Notes: generated from the sequence alone by a model not told the origin. 64,000 nt of DNA from an uncultured Pontibacter sp. (GCF_947492645.1 NZ_CANLMZ010000009.1:240162-304161); one strand, 5' to 3'; positions 1 through 9,075 are shown, counted from the stretch's first letter. Program-made: numbers and translations.

Positions 1-297
1 CCCCTTTAGTGTGCTGGCATTAGGCTGGTTATTGCGAAACTCCTTATCGGTGCTGTCGGCGCCGCGGCTGGTTGTTGTTAAGTTGGCATTAGAGCCTTGC
101 GGGCTGTCGTTGTTCGGGGTGTCTTTTCCTTTTTTTGCACCACCACTCGATCCTTCTCTGCTTGGTTTGTTTTCGCCGCGCGTATTGTCGGCACCACCGG
201 CTACAGGGCCTGTGTTTGTACCTTGCGGACGTCCGCTTACATTCTTATCCTGCTCAAAATCTCCCTGGTTCTGAATATTTCTATTGTTAGTACTCAT
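1..297 (-). CDS. hydrophilic low-complexity protein, 3' part cut by window edge
   Basis: An open frame runs on the minus strand from an ATG at 295-297 to the window edge without a stop (99 codons visible). The product is very hydrophilic and rich in Asn, Gly, Ser, Lys and Asp, beginning MSTNNRNIQNQGDFEQD, with no hydrophobic segment or recognisable domain. It looks like one of the small disordered, possibly stress-related proteins common in Cytophagales; that role is inference. The plus-strand frames over the same bases read as shadows rich in Phe, Leu and Cys. The 3' end lies outside the window. Confidence 0.6.
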   Translation of the reverse strand, partial: MSTNNRNIQNQGDFEQDKNVSGRPQGTNTGPVAGGADNTRGENKPSREGSSGGAKKGKDTPNNDSPQGSNANLTTTSRGADSTDKEFRNNQPNASTLKG

Positions 298-526
298 CGT
301 TTGTTTCCGTTAAATGTTAGATAATAGGTTTCCACCTCTTGGTTAGTCAGAGGTTTTAGTTTGTACGAGCGAATACAAGTATAGGGTTAACCTTAGGTAA
401 TCTGTTGAGGGCTTTAATCGGTAAGCGATCTACTGTAATTTGCAGAAACACAGCCTTTAGCAATAAGTATAAATTGGCAGGTCGTCGTATAAGCATGTAG
501 CTTTTATACTTTAACAGGAGCGTGTA

Positions 527-1228
527 ATGACATCACTCAAAGCGAAGCATGCGTCAGGGCTGCTTACGGCTGGCGCAGCTACTTTTAAGCCTGCCGGTGA
601 GGTGCAGCGAGGCATGCAGCCATTAACCCTGGCAGGCGAAAAACATGGATTATTGTATGTGCCTGCAAGTTATGATGAAAGCCAGCCGGTTGCTTTAGCG
701 GTTTTGCTGCATGGTGCAGGTGCCGCTGCACAGCAAGGTTTATCGTTGTTGCAGCCTTACGCCGATAGCGCCAATATACTGCTTATAGCCCCTGCAGCAA
801 GTGCCACTACCTGGGACATTATCGTAAATAAAGCTTTTGGGCCTGATGTGACAAAAATTGACCTTGCACTTGCATGCGCTTTCGAGAAATTTGCCATCAA
901 CCCGCAACATGTGGCCATTGGTGGATTTTCTGATGGAGCTTCTTATGCGCTTAGTTTAGGTTTAGCGAACGGTAAGATTTTTACACACATCATCGCTTTC
1001 TCGCCGGGCTTTGCCTACAGCCTGGTCCGCAAAGGCAAGCCAGCAATTTTTATATCGCATGGCGTTGCTGACCCTGTGCTGCCTATTGCCCCCTGTAGCC
1101 GGCGTATTGCACCGGAACTTAGAAAGGAGGGCCTGGATATTACCTTTATGGAATTTGCTGGTGGCCATACAGTTCCGGAGCCCATAGCAGCGCGTGCTGT
1201 AGCGTGGTTTTTAAAAGATAGTGCCTAA
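527..1228 (+). CDS. alpha/beta hydrolase (esterase / PHB-depolymerase-like)
   Basis: This 233-residue protein has an alpha/beta-hydrolase core. The oxyanion region is LLHGAGAA (about 60-67), the nucleophile elbow GFSDGAS places the catalytic Ser at 135, the acid is Asp182 in HGVADPVLP, and the base is His214 in GGHTVP. This arrangement is typical of the small carboxylesterase and polyhydroxybutyrate-depolymerase-like groups. No signal peptide is seen, so it is probably cytoplasmic. An AGGAG sequence lies about 9 bases before the ATG. It is monocistronic; the next gene is convergent. The substrate cannot be told from sequence. Confidence 0.85.
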   Translation: MTSLKAKHASGLLTAGAATFKPAGEVQRGMQPLTLAGEKHGLLYVPASYDESQPVALAVLLHGAGAAAQQGLSLLQPYADSANILLIAPAASATTWDIIVNKAFGPDVTKIDLALACAFEKFAINPQHVAIGGFSDGASYALSLGLANGKIFTHIIAFSPGFAYSLVRKGKPAIFISHGVADPVLPIAPCSRRIAPELRKEGLDITFMEFAGGHTVPEPIAARAVAWFLKDSA

Positions 1229-1375
1229 TACGAAGTGACAGATACGGATAATTCTATGTAAAATGGCAAGAAGTATGGACGCGAACACATAAGCTGTAGG
1301 TGAGGCAAAACAGGTTTACTTTCTAAAAAGAGGCAAGTATAAAGCTGCTTTGGTGGCATGCGCTAAACCTGAATC

Positions 1376-2185
1376 TTATGCTTCAACTTGCAATACCGCT
1401 GCTAGTTTTCTCTTGTACTCCGGGCTTTCGTTCATGCCGTTATGGCCCAGGCCTTTAAGTATAAAAACCTGGTCGGTTGGTTTTAAGTGTCGCTTTAGTT
1501 TCTCAGTTGATCCAGGATAAATGATTTCGTCCTTATCGCCATGGAAAATAACAATAGGCGCGCGGGTTCTCTCAATGTACTGGTAAGTAGTAAACTTATA
1601 CTTTAGCAGAAAAGAGGGCACAAACGGATAAAGGCTTTTCATCAGATCGCTGAGGCTATAGTACGGCGCTTGAAGCAGAAGCAATTGCGGGTTATTGGCT
1701 GATGCCAGCATGGCAGCGGCACCTGTTCCTATCGAGTAGCCTGCAATTATAATTTTGCTTTCGCTGTAGTGGTTTTTAACGTAATTGTAAACTTCCTGTG
1801 CATCTTCGTAAAATTGCTTTTCGCTGGTAACGGAGCCCTCACTTTTTCCGTAGCCACGGTAGTCAAGTATAAAAATGTCGTAGCCCAGGTCTGTGTACGT
1901 TTTGGTAGCCCATCCCCACGAATCTACAGAACCTGCATTGCCATGTAAATAAAAGAATAGCCCTTTGGATGATGTTGGGCTTTTAAAAAGCATGCCATGC
2001 AAAGTAACGCCATCGCTGGCGGGTATAAAATGCTCTTCAAACTCCTGCTCAAAATTAAAAACGTGGTTGGCAGGCAGGTTCTCCGGGAAAAAGATAAGTT
2101 TCTCTTGCTGATAAAATGCCATGGCCATAAGTATAAAGTATAAACTTAAAAGTATACTTGCTGCAAAAAGTAAGGTCCTGATCAC
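1376..2185 (-). CDS. membrane-anchored alpha/beta hydrolase (Bem46/ABHD13-like)
   Basis: The 269-residue protein starts with one hydrophobic helix (about 4-24), followed by QEKLIFFPENLP, a segment typical of Bem46/YfhR-type hydrolases. HGNAG (about 81-85) is the oxyanion loop, GYSIGTG puts the nucleophile at Ser151, the acid is Asp219 in HGDKDEII, and the base is His248 in GLGHNG. It is probably a membrane-tethered serine hydrolase of unknown substrate. It lies 84 bases downstream of the amidotransferase gene on the same strand and could be the third gene of that operon. Confidence 0.85.
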   Translation of the reverse strand: MIRTLLFAASILLSLYFILMAMAFYQQEKLIFFPENLPANHVFNFEQEFEEHFIPASDGVTLHGMLFKSPTSSKGLFFYLHGNAGSVDSWGWATKTYTDLGYDIFILDYRGYGKSEGSVTSEKQFYEDAQEVYNYVKNHYSESKIIIAGYSIGTGAAAMLASANNPQLLLLQAPYYSLSDLMKSLYPFVPSFLLKYKFTTYQYIERTRAPIVIFHGDKDEIIYPGSTEKLKRHLKPTDQVFILKGLGHNGMNESPEYKRKLAAVLQVEA

Positions 2186-2269
2186 ATTGCAAAATTGGGG
2201 TTAAGGATAAGTCTAATATGTTGCTGACCGGAACAGATTGGTAAAACAAGTTACTAACTAATGCACAAT

Positions 2270-3202
2270 TTACTTTACCTGGTTTTGGAGTTCCTGTAGC
2301 GCTTCTGCTTCTGAGGTAAGTGCCTCTTGCATGTCCTGCTCTTCTATCTGTTGTTTAACTTCTTTTGCCTGCCGCACCAACTCTTTAAACAAACGGCGAT
2401 GTTCTTTTTTCTGAGGCAGGTATTCCGGGTGCCATTGCACACCTATCATGTAGTCAAGTAATTTGTGCTCTATGGCTTGCACGACACCGTTAGGTTCTGT
2501 GGCCGCTATCTGTATGTGATGGCCCGGAAGTTTTACGGCCTGGTTATGCAGCGCATTTACCTGTAAAGTTTGTGTTTTAAGTATGGTTGCCAGTTTACTT
2601 CCAGCAGTAATGCTTACTTCCTTCACCGGAAAAATGCTGGCAGGGTTAGGGGCTTCTGTGTAAAAAGTATGAATGCTTTTGTAAAGTGTGCCCCGGAAGT
2701 AAACATTCATCAGTTGTGCGCCACGGCAAATTCCCATTACGGGTAAGTCTTTTTTTACGGCCTGGTCTAGCAGCTGCAACTCCAGGTGGTCGCGGGCTTT
2801 ATCCAGGTTAAAAGTAAGCTTGCGGCTTAGTAGCTTGCGCACAAAAAACAAACCCGGAAAGTATAACCACCGCAGAAACCTGCCCACGCGCTTAAAGAGG
2901 TTTTTATTTGGCTGGTTTATCGTTTGTTGCAGGTAGTCGTTCAGCACGTGTTCCTGCTCGTAAGTGCTGGGGTCTACGTCTGCTCCGCCACCAATTATTA
3001 GAGCCTGCAACCCATCTGCAGTTCTGGGCCTGGCAGGTGTAACATGCACCGGTTTTCCGCCGGCAAGCCAAACACCAAGGGCGGTAAAAAGCCATGCTGC
3101 CTCGCCACCTTTATCTGGTCCGGTAATGCCAATAGTAGGCCTGTTTCGGTTTATCTTAAATTTACGTCTCAGGTTACCCATTGCGCTATTTGTTTTCTCC
3201 AT
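2270..3202 (-). CDS. class I glutamine amidotransferase / gamma-glutamyl hydrolase-like (peptidase C26)
   Basis: The 310-residue protein belongs to the gamma-glutamyl-GABA hydrolase (PuuD-like) group of class I GATases. GICRGAQLMN carries the nucleophile Cys159, and GVQWHPEY carries His258 and Glu260, so the triad is complete. The N-terminal region has the family's GGGADVDPSTY loop (71-81). The last ~40 residues are Glu/Gln/Lys-rich and look helical or disordered. The gene start overlaps the end of the amidoligase gene by 34 bases; Met8 (position 3181) would also overlap. Translational coupling to an amidoligase suggests it removes or trims the amide bond that its partner makes, or supplies ammonia. 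This pairing is known for amidoligase systems. Confidence 0.88.
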   Translation of the reverse strand: MEKTNSAMGNLRRKFKINRNRPTIGITGPDKGGEAAWLFTALGVWLAGGKPVHVTPARPRTADGLQALIIGGGADVDPSTYEQEHVLNDYLQQTINQPNKNLFKRVGRFLRWLYFPGLFFVRKLLSRKLTFNLDKARDHLELQLLDQAVKKDLPVMGICRGAQLMNVYFRGTLYKSIHTFYTEAPNPASIFPVKEVSITAGSKLATILKTQTLQVNALHNQAVKLPGHHIQIAATEPNGVVQAIEHKLLDYMIGVQWHPEYLPQKKEHRRLFKELVRQAKEVKQQIEEQDMQEALTSEAEALQELQNQVK

Positions 3203-4173
3203 TTAGCATCAAAGCCAATAATCGTTTTCTCTTTTAAAGAGAGGTATTCCAGGCTCAACTGCTTCATATTAGTGCGGTCTGCTGCAAGCTCTTCTACTGC
3301 CACCCAGTTGTTCCATTCCTGTGCCAGCGTCCAGGTTGGTTGTGCTATAGAGCTGTTAGGCAGCCTGTAATGAAAGGTGGTACGCGCCTTAACTTTTCCC
3401 AAGCCTTTAAACTGCTCCAGTTGCGCTGCATGTAGTGCCGCAAAAAGGGGATACATGTCCAATGGTCTGTTCCGGTCTGGGTTAAACGTATGGTAATCAA
3501 GTATAAAGTCTGGTAAAGCAGGCTGATAGGATGGGTTTAGAACGAGGGCGGTGTAGGCATCCGGGTAAGGGTTTATAAAGGGGCTTACCTTGCGGGCAAA
3601 ATCGGTGTTGCCCACCTGCAACAGCCAGGGGTAAAGCAGCAGGAAAGCACGCAGGTATGCCAGCAGCGTTTCGGTGTCGGTGCTGGGTGCCTCTACGTTA
3701 ATGTGCGTTCCAAATGCATTTGTCAGAAACTCCTCTGTGCCTTCGGCATGGTTCAGGTATAAGGCTTCTCTTAGCTTTTCGAGCTCGTTAAGCTGCGTGC
3801 AAGGTACGGGAGGGCAGGCAATCTCGTACGGAAAAACTTTCCCGATCAGGTTTTCAAGTGCCGTTTCTACTTCTTCCTCTAAAGAGCTTTCGCCTATCTT
3901 GTAATCCTCCAGGTGTATGGTTAAGGTATCCAATGGTTTCTTGTAACGCTTCTCCGTTAGCAGCGTCAGGTCAAACTCAACTGTAAAGTCACCTAAAGCA
4001 GTACCAGTTATTTTTTGCTTAAACCTGTTCTCTTTCTCCACCTTGCCGCCATAAAGCTGCTGCACTAGCCGTACCGATTCCTCAATACCAAGATTGGCAT
4101 ACTCCAGTTCAAACCCTACGGTGCGTACCTGCCCTTGGGCGTTATATATTTGCGGCGGTTGTTTAAATACCAT
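3169..4173 (-). CDS. amidoligase-family enzyme (COOH-NH2 ligase fold)
   Basis: The 334-residue protein matches the putative amidoligase family related to glutamine synthetase and glutamate-cysteine ligase. The N-terminal VGFELEYANL supplies acidic metal ligands (Glu22, Glu24), and AFGTHINVEAP (153-163) gives the His157, Asn159 and Glu161 cluster expected for this fold. ARTTFHYRLPNSS (about 262-274) supplies a conserved Arg. Such enzymes use ATP to join carboxyl and amino groups in peptide-like or gamma-glutamyl compounds. The gene is the first of an operon with the C26 amidotransferase and is divergent from a gamma-glutamyltransferase, which points to gamma-glutamyl-type chemistry. The actual substrate is unknown. 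Confidence 0.82.
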   Translation of the reverse strand: MVFKQPPQIYNAQGQVRTVGFELEYANLGIEESVRLVQQLYGGKVEKENRFKQKITGTALGDFTVEFDLTLLTEKRYKKPLDTLTIHLEDYKIGESSLEEEVETALENLIGKVFPYEIACPPVPCTQLNELEKLREALYLNHAEGTEEFLTNAFGTHINVEAPSTDTETLLAYLRAFLLLYPWLLQVGNTDFARKVSPFINPYPDAYTALVLNPSYQPALPDFILDYHTFNPDRNRPLDMYPLFAALHAAQLEQFKGLGKVKARTTFHYRLPNSSIAQPTWTLAQEWNNWVAVEELAADRTNMKQLSLEYLSLKEKTIIGFDAKWRKQIAQWVT

Positions 4174-4317
4174 ACATGTGTGTTGCTGATGCTATTCTAA
4201 AAACGACAAAGACCATAAACCGTTTTGCCGTGCGGGTATTTGCACAAAATTCTGCCTGAGGTAAACCTGCTTTTGGTTTAAAGGGTAAAGACTACAATTC
4301 AACCGCTTTATCCGCTA

Positions 4318-6006
4318 ATGCTTAAAAAAATTGCTTTCCTTTTTCTTTTCCTGAGTGTTGTAGGCTGTAACAGCAGAAGCCTGACCGATAGAGGGCTTGT
4401 TACAGAAAAGGCGATGGTGGTAACGGCGCATCCGCTTGCCTCTGAAGTAGGCGCAGAAATTCTCAGGCGCGGAGGTAATGCCATGGATGCGGCTGTTGCC
4501 GTGCAGTTTGCTTTGGCAGTAGTGTACCCCGATGCCGGAAACATTGGAGGGGGAGGTTTTCTGGTGTTGCGGCAACAGGACGGAAGTATAGATGCCCTTG
4601 ATTACCGCGAAAGGGCACCTGCCGCAGCGCACCGCGACATGTACCTGGATAAAAATGGCAAAGTGCTGGAAAACCTCAGTTTTAAAGGGCACCTGGCGGC
4701 TGGTGTGCCCGGCACAGTTGATGGCATGGTACAGGCACACGCGAAGTATGGCAGTTTGCCCTGGCAAGAGCTGGTGCAGCCGGCAATAGAACTGGCCGCA
4801 AATGGTTTTGCGCTAACTCAAAAAGAAGCCAAAAAGCTTAACCAGCAACGGAAAGATTTTATCAAGTATAATCCCGTTAAACCAACTTTTATACTTCGAG
4901 ATAAATGGCACGAAGGCGATACGCTGTACCTGAAACACCTGGCACAAACCCTTACCAGAATACGGGATAAGGGAAGGGCCGGCTTTTACGAAGGTACCAC
5001 CGCCGACATGCTTGTGGCCGAAATGAAGCGCGGTGGCGGAATCATCAGTTATGAAGATCTGAAAGCATACCAGTCTGTGTGGCGGGCACCACTTACTGCC
5101 ACCCTCCGTGACTATAAAGTGATAACCATGCCGCCGCCCTCCAGCGGAGGTGTAGCCCTGGTGCAGCTGCTTACTTTAGCTGAAGATTACCCTCTGAAAA
5201 TCTGGGGATGGAATTCTTTACAAGCAGCGCATTTTATGATTGAGGCAGAGAGGCGGGTTTATGCGGACAGGGCAAAGCACCTCGGCGACCCGGCTTATTA
5301 CAAGGTACCGCTGCAGGCGCTGCTCGACTCGGCTTATATAAAAAGCCGGATGAAGGATTTTTCGGAGAGTGAAGCTACAGACAGCGATGCTGTTTCTGCA
5401 GGTATTCCTGCACCGGCAGAAAGCCCCAACACAACGCACTATTCGATTGTAGACCCACAAGGCAATGCTGTTTCTGTTACCACCACGCTTAACAGCAGCT
5501 TTGGCGCTAAGGTGTTTGTGGCAGGCGCTGGTTTTCTGCTGAATAACGAGATGAATGACTTCAGTATAAAGCCTGGTTATCCGAACACCTACGGCTTAGT
5601 GGGCGGAGAAGCCAATGCCATTGCACCCGGCAAGCGCATGCTAAGCTCCATGACCCCCACCATTCTTGAAAAAGAGGGAGAACTATACATGGTAGTCGGT
5701 AGTATGGGAGGCTCTACCATTATCACTACGGTTTACCAGATCATACTTAATGTAACAGCGCATGGCCACAGCATGCAAGGAGCCATAAATGCAGGGCGCT
5801 TTCACCACCAATGGAAACCAGATTGGGTACTAACAGAGTGGGGTGCAGTAGGTGGAGTTACAGGCTTGAGGCTATGGCTTAAAGGTCATAAGCTGGTGCC
5901 TAAAACCGGCGGGATAGGCAGGGCAGCCGGAATTTTGGTTTTACCAGATGGCAAACTTGAAGGCGGAGCCGACCCCAGGGGGGACGATGCAGCGGCAGGT
6001 TTTTAA
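4318..6006 (+). CDS. ggt: gamma-glutamyltransferase (lipoprotein precursor)
   Basis: The 562-residue precursor has a lipoprotein signal ending in VVGC (Cys17), so it is probably anchored in the periplasm or outer membrane. The autocatalytic cleavage site is intact: the mature small subunit should start at Thr372 in TTHYSIVD, followed by GNAVSVTTTLNS and the NNEMNDFS substrate-binding region. SSMTPTI and the GSMGGS oxyanion loop are also present. It cleaves gamma-glutamyl bonds of glutathione or gamma-glutamyl peptides and can transfer the group. The gene starts 144 bases from the divergent amidoligase start. Confidence 0.95.
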   Translation: MLKKIAFLFLFLSVVGCNSRSLTDRGLVTEKAMVVTAHPLASEVGAEILRRGGNAMDAAVAVQFALAVVYPDAGNIGGGGFLVLRQQDGSIDALDYRERAPAAAHRDMYLDKNGKVLENLSFKGHLAAGVPGTVDGMVQAHAKYGSLPWQELVQPAIELAANGFALTQKEAKKLNQQRKDFIKYNPVKPTFILRDKWHEGDTLYLKHLAQTLTRIRDKGRAGFYEGTTADMLVAEMKRGGGIISYEDLKAYQSVWRAPLTATLRDYKVITMPPPSSGGVALVQLLTLAEDYPLKIWGWNSLQAAHFMIEAERRVYADRAKHLGDPAYYKVPLQALLDSAYIKSRMKDFSESEATDSDAVSAGIPAPAESPNTTHYSIVDPQGNAVSVTTTLNSSFGAKVFVAGAGFLLNNEMNDFSIKPGYPNTYGLVGGEANAIAPGKRMLSSMTPTILEKEGELYMVVGSMGGSTIITTVYQIILNVTAHGHSMQGAINAGRFHHQWKPDWVLTEWGAVGGVTGLRLWLKGHKLVPKTGGIGRAAGILVLPDGKLEGGADPRGDDAAAGF

Positions 6007-6069
6007 AAATGCAGCAGTTTTAGGCAGCGGCACCAGAAAATACGGTATTCGCCTCACCATTCGATCAGG

Positions 6070-6486
6070 TTAGTTAACTTTCAGTTTACTTTTTAACCAA
6101 TCCAGGGCGTCCAGTTTTGTAGTAAAAAACTTTATCTCAAGCCCTTTTACCGTTACATCTTCGGCAAGAGGGCTGTCCGAGTCCGGTTTAAGCACATGGG
6201 CTAGATACTGCACCCCTGCATTGTATGCTTCTTCATCCCATTCTATTTTGGTTAGTTCGGCTAATATCTCTGTTGGTGCGCTGTAAAAATCCTGGACATC
6301 GTTTAAAATAGCGTTGCAGTTATGGTGCTTTACCATCTGCAATATGCTTGCTTTTACATCTTTTATACTTTCCTCAGGCGCTGTTCCTTTCCAGCTAACT
6401 CCAATCAAATTATACATCCTGCGGTGCCTCAGGGTACAGTACCTGCGGCCAAGGCTGTTTCTGAAGTGCATAAACTTGTGCTGCAT
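6070..6486 (-). CDS. hypothetical protein, STAS/SEC14-like fold possible
   Basis: This is a 138-residue soluble protein. From Met24 (MYNLIGVSW) it shows an alternating strand-helix pattern like small STAS or SpoIIAA-like proteins of Bacteroidota, ending DALDWLKSKLK. That fold call is tentative. Two or three ATGs compete for the start (6486, 6471, 6417). The Arg/His/Tyr-rich first 23 residues look unlike the rest, so a start at 6417 is plausible. No partner gene is evident. Confidence 0.65.
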   Translation of the reverse strand: MQHKFMHFRNSLGRRYCTLRHRRMYNLIGVSWKGTAPEESIKDVKASILQMVKHHNCNAILNDVQDFYSAPTEILAELTKIEWDEEAYNAGVQYLAHVLKPDSDSPLAEDVTVKGLEIKFFTTKLDALDWLKSKLKVN

Positions 6487-6939
6487 CAGCTGTTTCTCTT
6501 AGGTTAAGTTATTGCTAAAGTATACGTTAGTAACGCTTCGTAACTAAAATAACAGTTCTTTTTGATAAGTGCAGCTTTCAGAAGCATAAAAGAGAAAATG
6601 GATGCTCGGGTTCAACCGATACAGGTTTATAAGTTCTGTAACAAAGCGCCATTAAACCGCTGCACCGCCGTTTGCGGCGGCTCTTGCTGCCTAAAGTATT
6701 AACTACCAGGATTGCTTTAACTGCAGTTTAAACAACTAGTATAAGTGCTTTAGAATAGTTTAATATGAATATATAAGTATTCTGAATAGTAATGATTTAT
6801 GAAACTTTGAATGTGCAGTTCAGTATCTGTTTAGAAGTAAATCATGAGTGAATTTACCAAACCTTAACAGTATTTAAAGTTCAGTAGAAGCTCTCACAGA
6901 TTTAGATGTTATGTCTTACAATAACTTGATAACAAACTT
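6487..6939. other. intergenic region with a short GC-rich hairpin
   Basis: No convincing gene is seen in this 453-base gap between the hypothetical gene and the alcohol dehydrogenase. It holds one perfect 6-bp hairpin, CCGCCG/CGGCGG with a TTTG loop, at 6665-6680. The 200 bases before the dehydrogenase ATG are AT-rich and probably contain its promoter, but no clear -33/-7 pair was found. Confidence 0.5.
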
Positions 6940-8094
6940 ATGTTGGCAATGAACTATCGCGGGCCAAAGCGGGTCCGCATCGATCACAAACCCATGCCCG
7001 AGATTTTGCATCCAGAAGATGCAATCGTACGCGTAACTCGTTCCTGCATCTGCGGTTCAGACCTGCACTTGTATAATGGCAACGTTCCGGACACGCGGGT
7101 AGGGATGACCTTCGGGCATGAATTTACAGGAGAAGTAGTAGAAATAGGTGCTGAGGTTACGAAACTAAAAGTAGGCGACAATGTGCTGGTGCCATTTAAT
7201 ATAGCTTGCGGTAAATGTGCTTTTTGCCGCCAAGAACTGTACGGTAACTGCCACGAGGCAAACTCTCAGGCTACTGCGGTAGGTGGTATCTTCGGGTACT
7301 CGCATACTGCAGGGGGCTATAATGGTGGGCAGGCAGAGTATGTGCGTGTTCCTTACGCTAACGTAGGGCCTACCGTCATACCTGAGGGCATGGACCTGGA
7401 TGATGCCGTGATGCTCACAGATGTGGTGCCAACAGGCTACCAGGCCGCCGAAATGGGTGGTATACAGAAAGGTGACACCGTTATGGTGTTTGGTGCTGGC
7501 CCGGTTGGTATTATGGCTGCGCGCTGCGCCTGGCTTTTTGGTGCAGGCCGCGTGATCATTATCGACCATGTAGAGTACCGACTGGAGTTTGCCAGGAATT
7601 ACGCGCAATGCGAAGCATATAACTTCAACGAAATAGGCGACCCGGCAGTATTTGCCAAAAAGACAACCGACTCGTTGGGTGTTGATGTGTGTATAGACGC
7701 TGTAGGAGCTGAGGCAGCCGGTAATGCCATGCAGACCATAACCGGCAGAAAAATGCTGCTGCAGGCTGGCTCTGCCACAGCGTTGCATTGGGCTATCAAC
7801 TGCGTAAAGAAAGGTGGTATTGTTTCTATTGTAGGTGTTTACGGGCCTACAGACAACCTCGTGCCAATTGGCAACGTGGTAAACAAGGGCATCACCATTC
7901 GGGCAAATCAGGCTTCTGTTAAGCGCTTGCTTCCTAGACTGATCAAGCACGTGCAGGACGGAGTGCTCGATCCGAAAGCGCTTATCACGCACCGCCTGCC
8001 ACTAGAAGAAGTTGCCGAAGGCTATCGTCTTTTTGCAACGAAACTAGATAACTGCATCAAACCGGTTCTTATTCCACCATCAGCCAAACTTTAA
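6940..8094 (+). CDS. zinc-dependent alcohol dehydrogenase (formaldehyde-dehydrogenase-like MDR)
   Basis: This 384-residue medium-chain dehydrogenase has catalytic zinc ligands Cys38 and His60-Glu61 (CGSDLH, GHEFTGEV) and a complete structural zinc site, Cys90, Cys93, Cys96 and Cys104. The Rossmann motif VFGAGPVG lies near 170-177. The overall pattern is that of the glutathione-independent formaldehyde dehydrogenase / threonine-dehydrogenase-like subgroup. It oxidises or reduces a small alcohol or aldehyde with NAD(P). A small membrane protein gene follows 12 bases later. Confidence 0.92.
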   Translation: MLAMNYRGPKRVRIDHKPMPEILHPEDAIVRVTRSCICGSDLHLYNGNVPDTRVGMTFGHEFTGEVVEIGAEVTKLKVGDNVLVPFNIACGKCAFCRQELYGNCHEANSQATAVGGIFGYSHTAGGYNGGQAEYVRVPYANVGPTVIPEGMDLDDAVMLTDVVPTGYQAAEMGGIQKGDTVMVFGAGPVGIMAARCAWLFGAGRVIIIDHVEYRLEFARNYAQCEAYNFNEIGDPAVFAKKTTDSLGVDVCIDAVGAEAAGNAMQTITGRKMLLQAGSATALHWAINCVKKGGIVSIVGVYGPTDNLVPIGNVVNKGITIRANQASVKRLLPRLIKHVQDGVLDPKALITHRLPLEEVAEGYRLFATKLDNCIKPVLIPPSAKL

Positions 8095-8106
8095 AATTAC
8101 AACACC

Positions 8107-8613
8107 ATGGAAGATAACAGACCATTTGAAAATAACCGGGGTACAGACCCCACGCATATAAAAGGGTGGGGCATAGACGCAGATCCGAAAAATGATCCTA
8201 CCTACCCCATGAAAAAACGCACCAACGAAGAACACAAAGGCTATACCTGGGAGAGGCCTACGCAGCAACCGATTAACATTGAAGTGCTGCACTCCATAGA
8301 GCGCCCAAACGTTACAGCCGTGTTCGGTACATCGGTGCCACCAAGCGGCCTTAGCGGTATGATCCGTCGCTTGGCCTTTAAGAAAAGCGAGAACGATTAC
8401 GGGCATTGGCTCCCTTTGATACTTGCAGACCGCGTAAACGTGGTAGAAGGTATAATTGAGGACTTTGTGCAGGGTAAGTTCCCTAATATTTTAGGCGAAA
8501 AAGGGTATAAGGCAGACTTGCAGCACAACAAAACCGGGTTACTTGCACGGGTGGCAATAGTGGCTGGCATCACGGCCGCCATTGTAATGCTGGCCCGCAG
8601 AGACAGAGACTAA
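8107..8613 (+). CDS. hypothetical protein with C-terminal membrane helix
   Basis: This 168-residue protein begins with a Pro/Asp/Asn-rich disordered part (1-60). A mixed middle region follows, and the protein ends in one hydrophobic helix (LLARVAIVAGITAAIVMLA, about 146-164) with a positively charged RRDRD tail, giving a tail-anchored topology. It starts 12 bases after the dehydrogenase stop and shares its terminator, so the two genes are an operon. I do not recognise the family. A role in bringing the dehydrogenase to the membrane is only a guess from the context. Confidence 0.8.
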   Translation: MEDNRPFENNRGTDPTHIKGWGIDADPKNDPTYPMKKRTNEEHKGYTWERPTQQPINIEVLHSIERPNVTAVFGTSVPPSGLSGMIRRLAFKKSENDYGHWLPLILADRVNVVEGIIEDFVQGKFPNILGEKGYKADLQHNKTGLLARVAIVAGITAAIVMLARRDRD

Positions 8614-8661
8614 GCTTTAGCAGCAACAGAGTATGGTGTTGCGCTAGTAAGTAATAGTAGG

Positions 8662-8704
8662 AAATGCGCAGCAGAGGGTATGTTATGCCTTTTGCTGTGC
8701 ATTT
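8662..8704 (+). terminator. rho-independent terminator of the dehydrogenase operon
   Basis: A 12-bp stem AAATGCGCAGCA / TGCTGTGCATTT with one G-T wobble is followed directly by TTTTTT, 49 bases after the stop of the small membrane protein gene. Confidence 0.7.
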
Positions 8705-8876
8705 TTTGTGTATACAGGATTAGTTTACAAGTATAACAGGCAAGGCATTCTTTTCCGAGCAAAAGCATAAGCTACATAGGTGATGCATTGGAGTATCATC
8801 GTGAAGTTAATCGTTTACATGAAGTAGTTATACTACCTACTACTATCGCTGGGTATGCGTACTGCCTGCGGAGAAA

Positions 8877-9017
8877 ATGATAAGTATAAACCCGAACTCA
8901 GTCTTATTGCCACTTTTATTGCAAAAGGAGTTTTGTTTACCGGGCCTGCGCGATAAGTATACCGTGGTGGTGCAGGAGTTTACTGGATTTTCTGTTGAAG
9001 CGAAGTATAAACTATAA
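8877..9017 (+). CDS. possible 46-residue small protein or gene remnant
   Basis: An ATG at 8877, preceded by GGAG four bases upstream, opens 46 codons ending at TAA 9015-9017, inside the left arm of the following hairpin. The last 22 residues (KYTVVVQEFTGFSVEAKYKL) look like real coding sequence, while the first part (LLPLLLQ) looks less so. It could be a small protein or the decayed end of a larger gene. No homologue is recognised. Confidence 0.25.
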   Translation: MISINPNSVLLPLLLQKEFCLPGLRDKYTVVVQEFTGFSVEAKYKL

Positions 9018-9073
9018 AGCCTTAAGGCCCGCTTCCTGCATTAAGAGCAAAAAGCGGGCCTTAAGGCTTTATA
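9013..9073. terminator. long perfect hairpin, bidirectional terminator
   Basis: A perfect 22-bp inverted repeat (9013-9034 and 9052-9073) surrounds a 17-base loop. The core is AAGCCTTAAGGCCCGCTT. It lies just after the stop of the minus-strand MFS gene and serves as its terminator; its symmetric A/T ends would work in either direction. Confidence 0.75.
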
Positions 9074-9075
9074 AT

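Noticed and set aside
7165..7992. Minus-strand 275-codon open frame
   Set aside because: It lies wholly opposite the zinc alcohol dehydrogenase and has His/Cys/Val-rich shadow composition with no domain.
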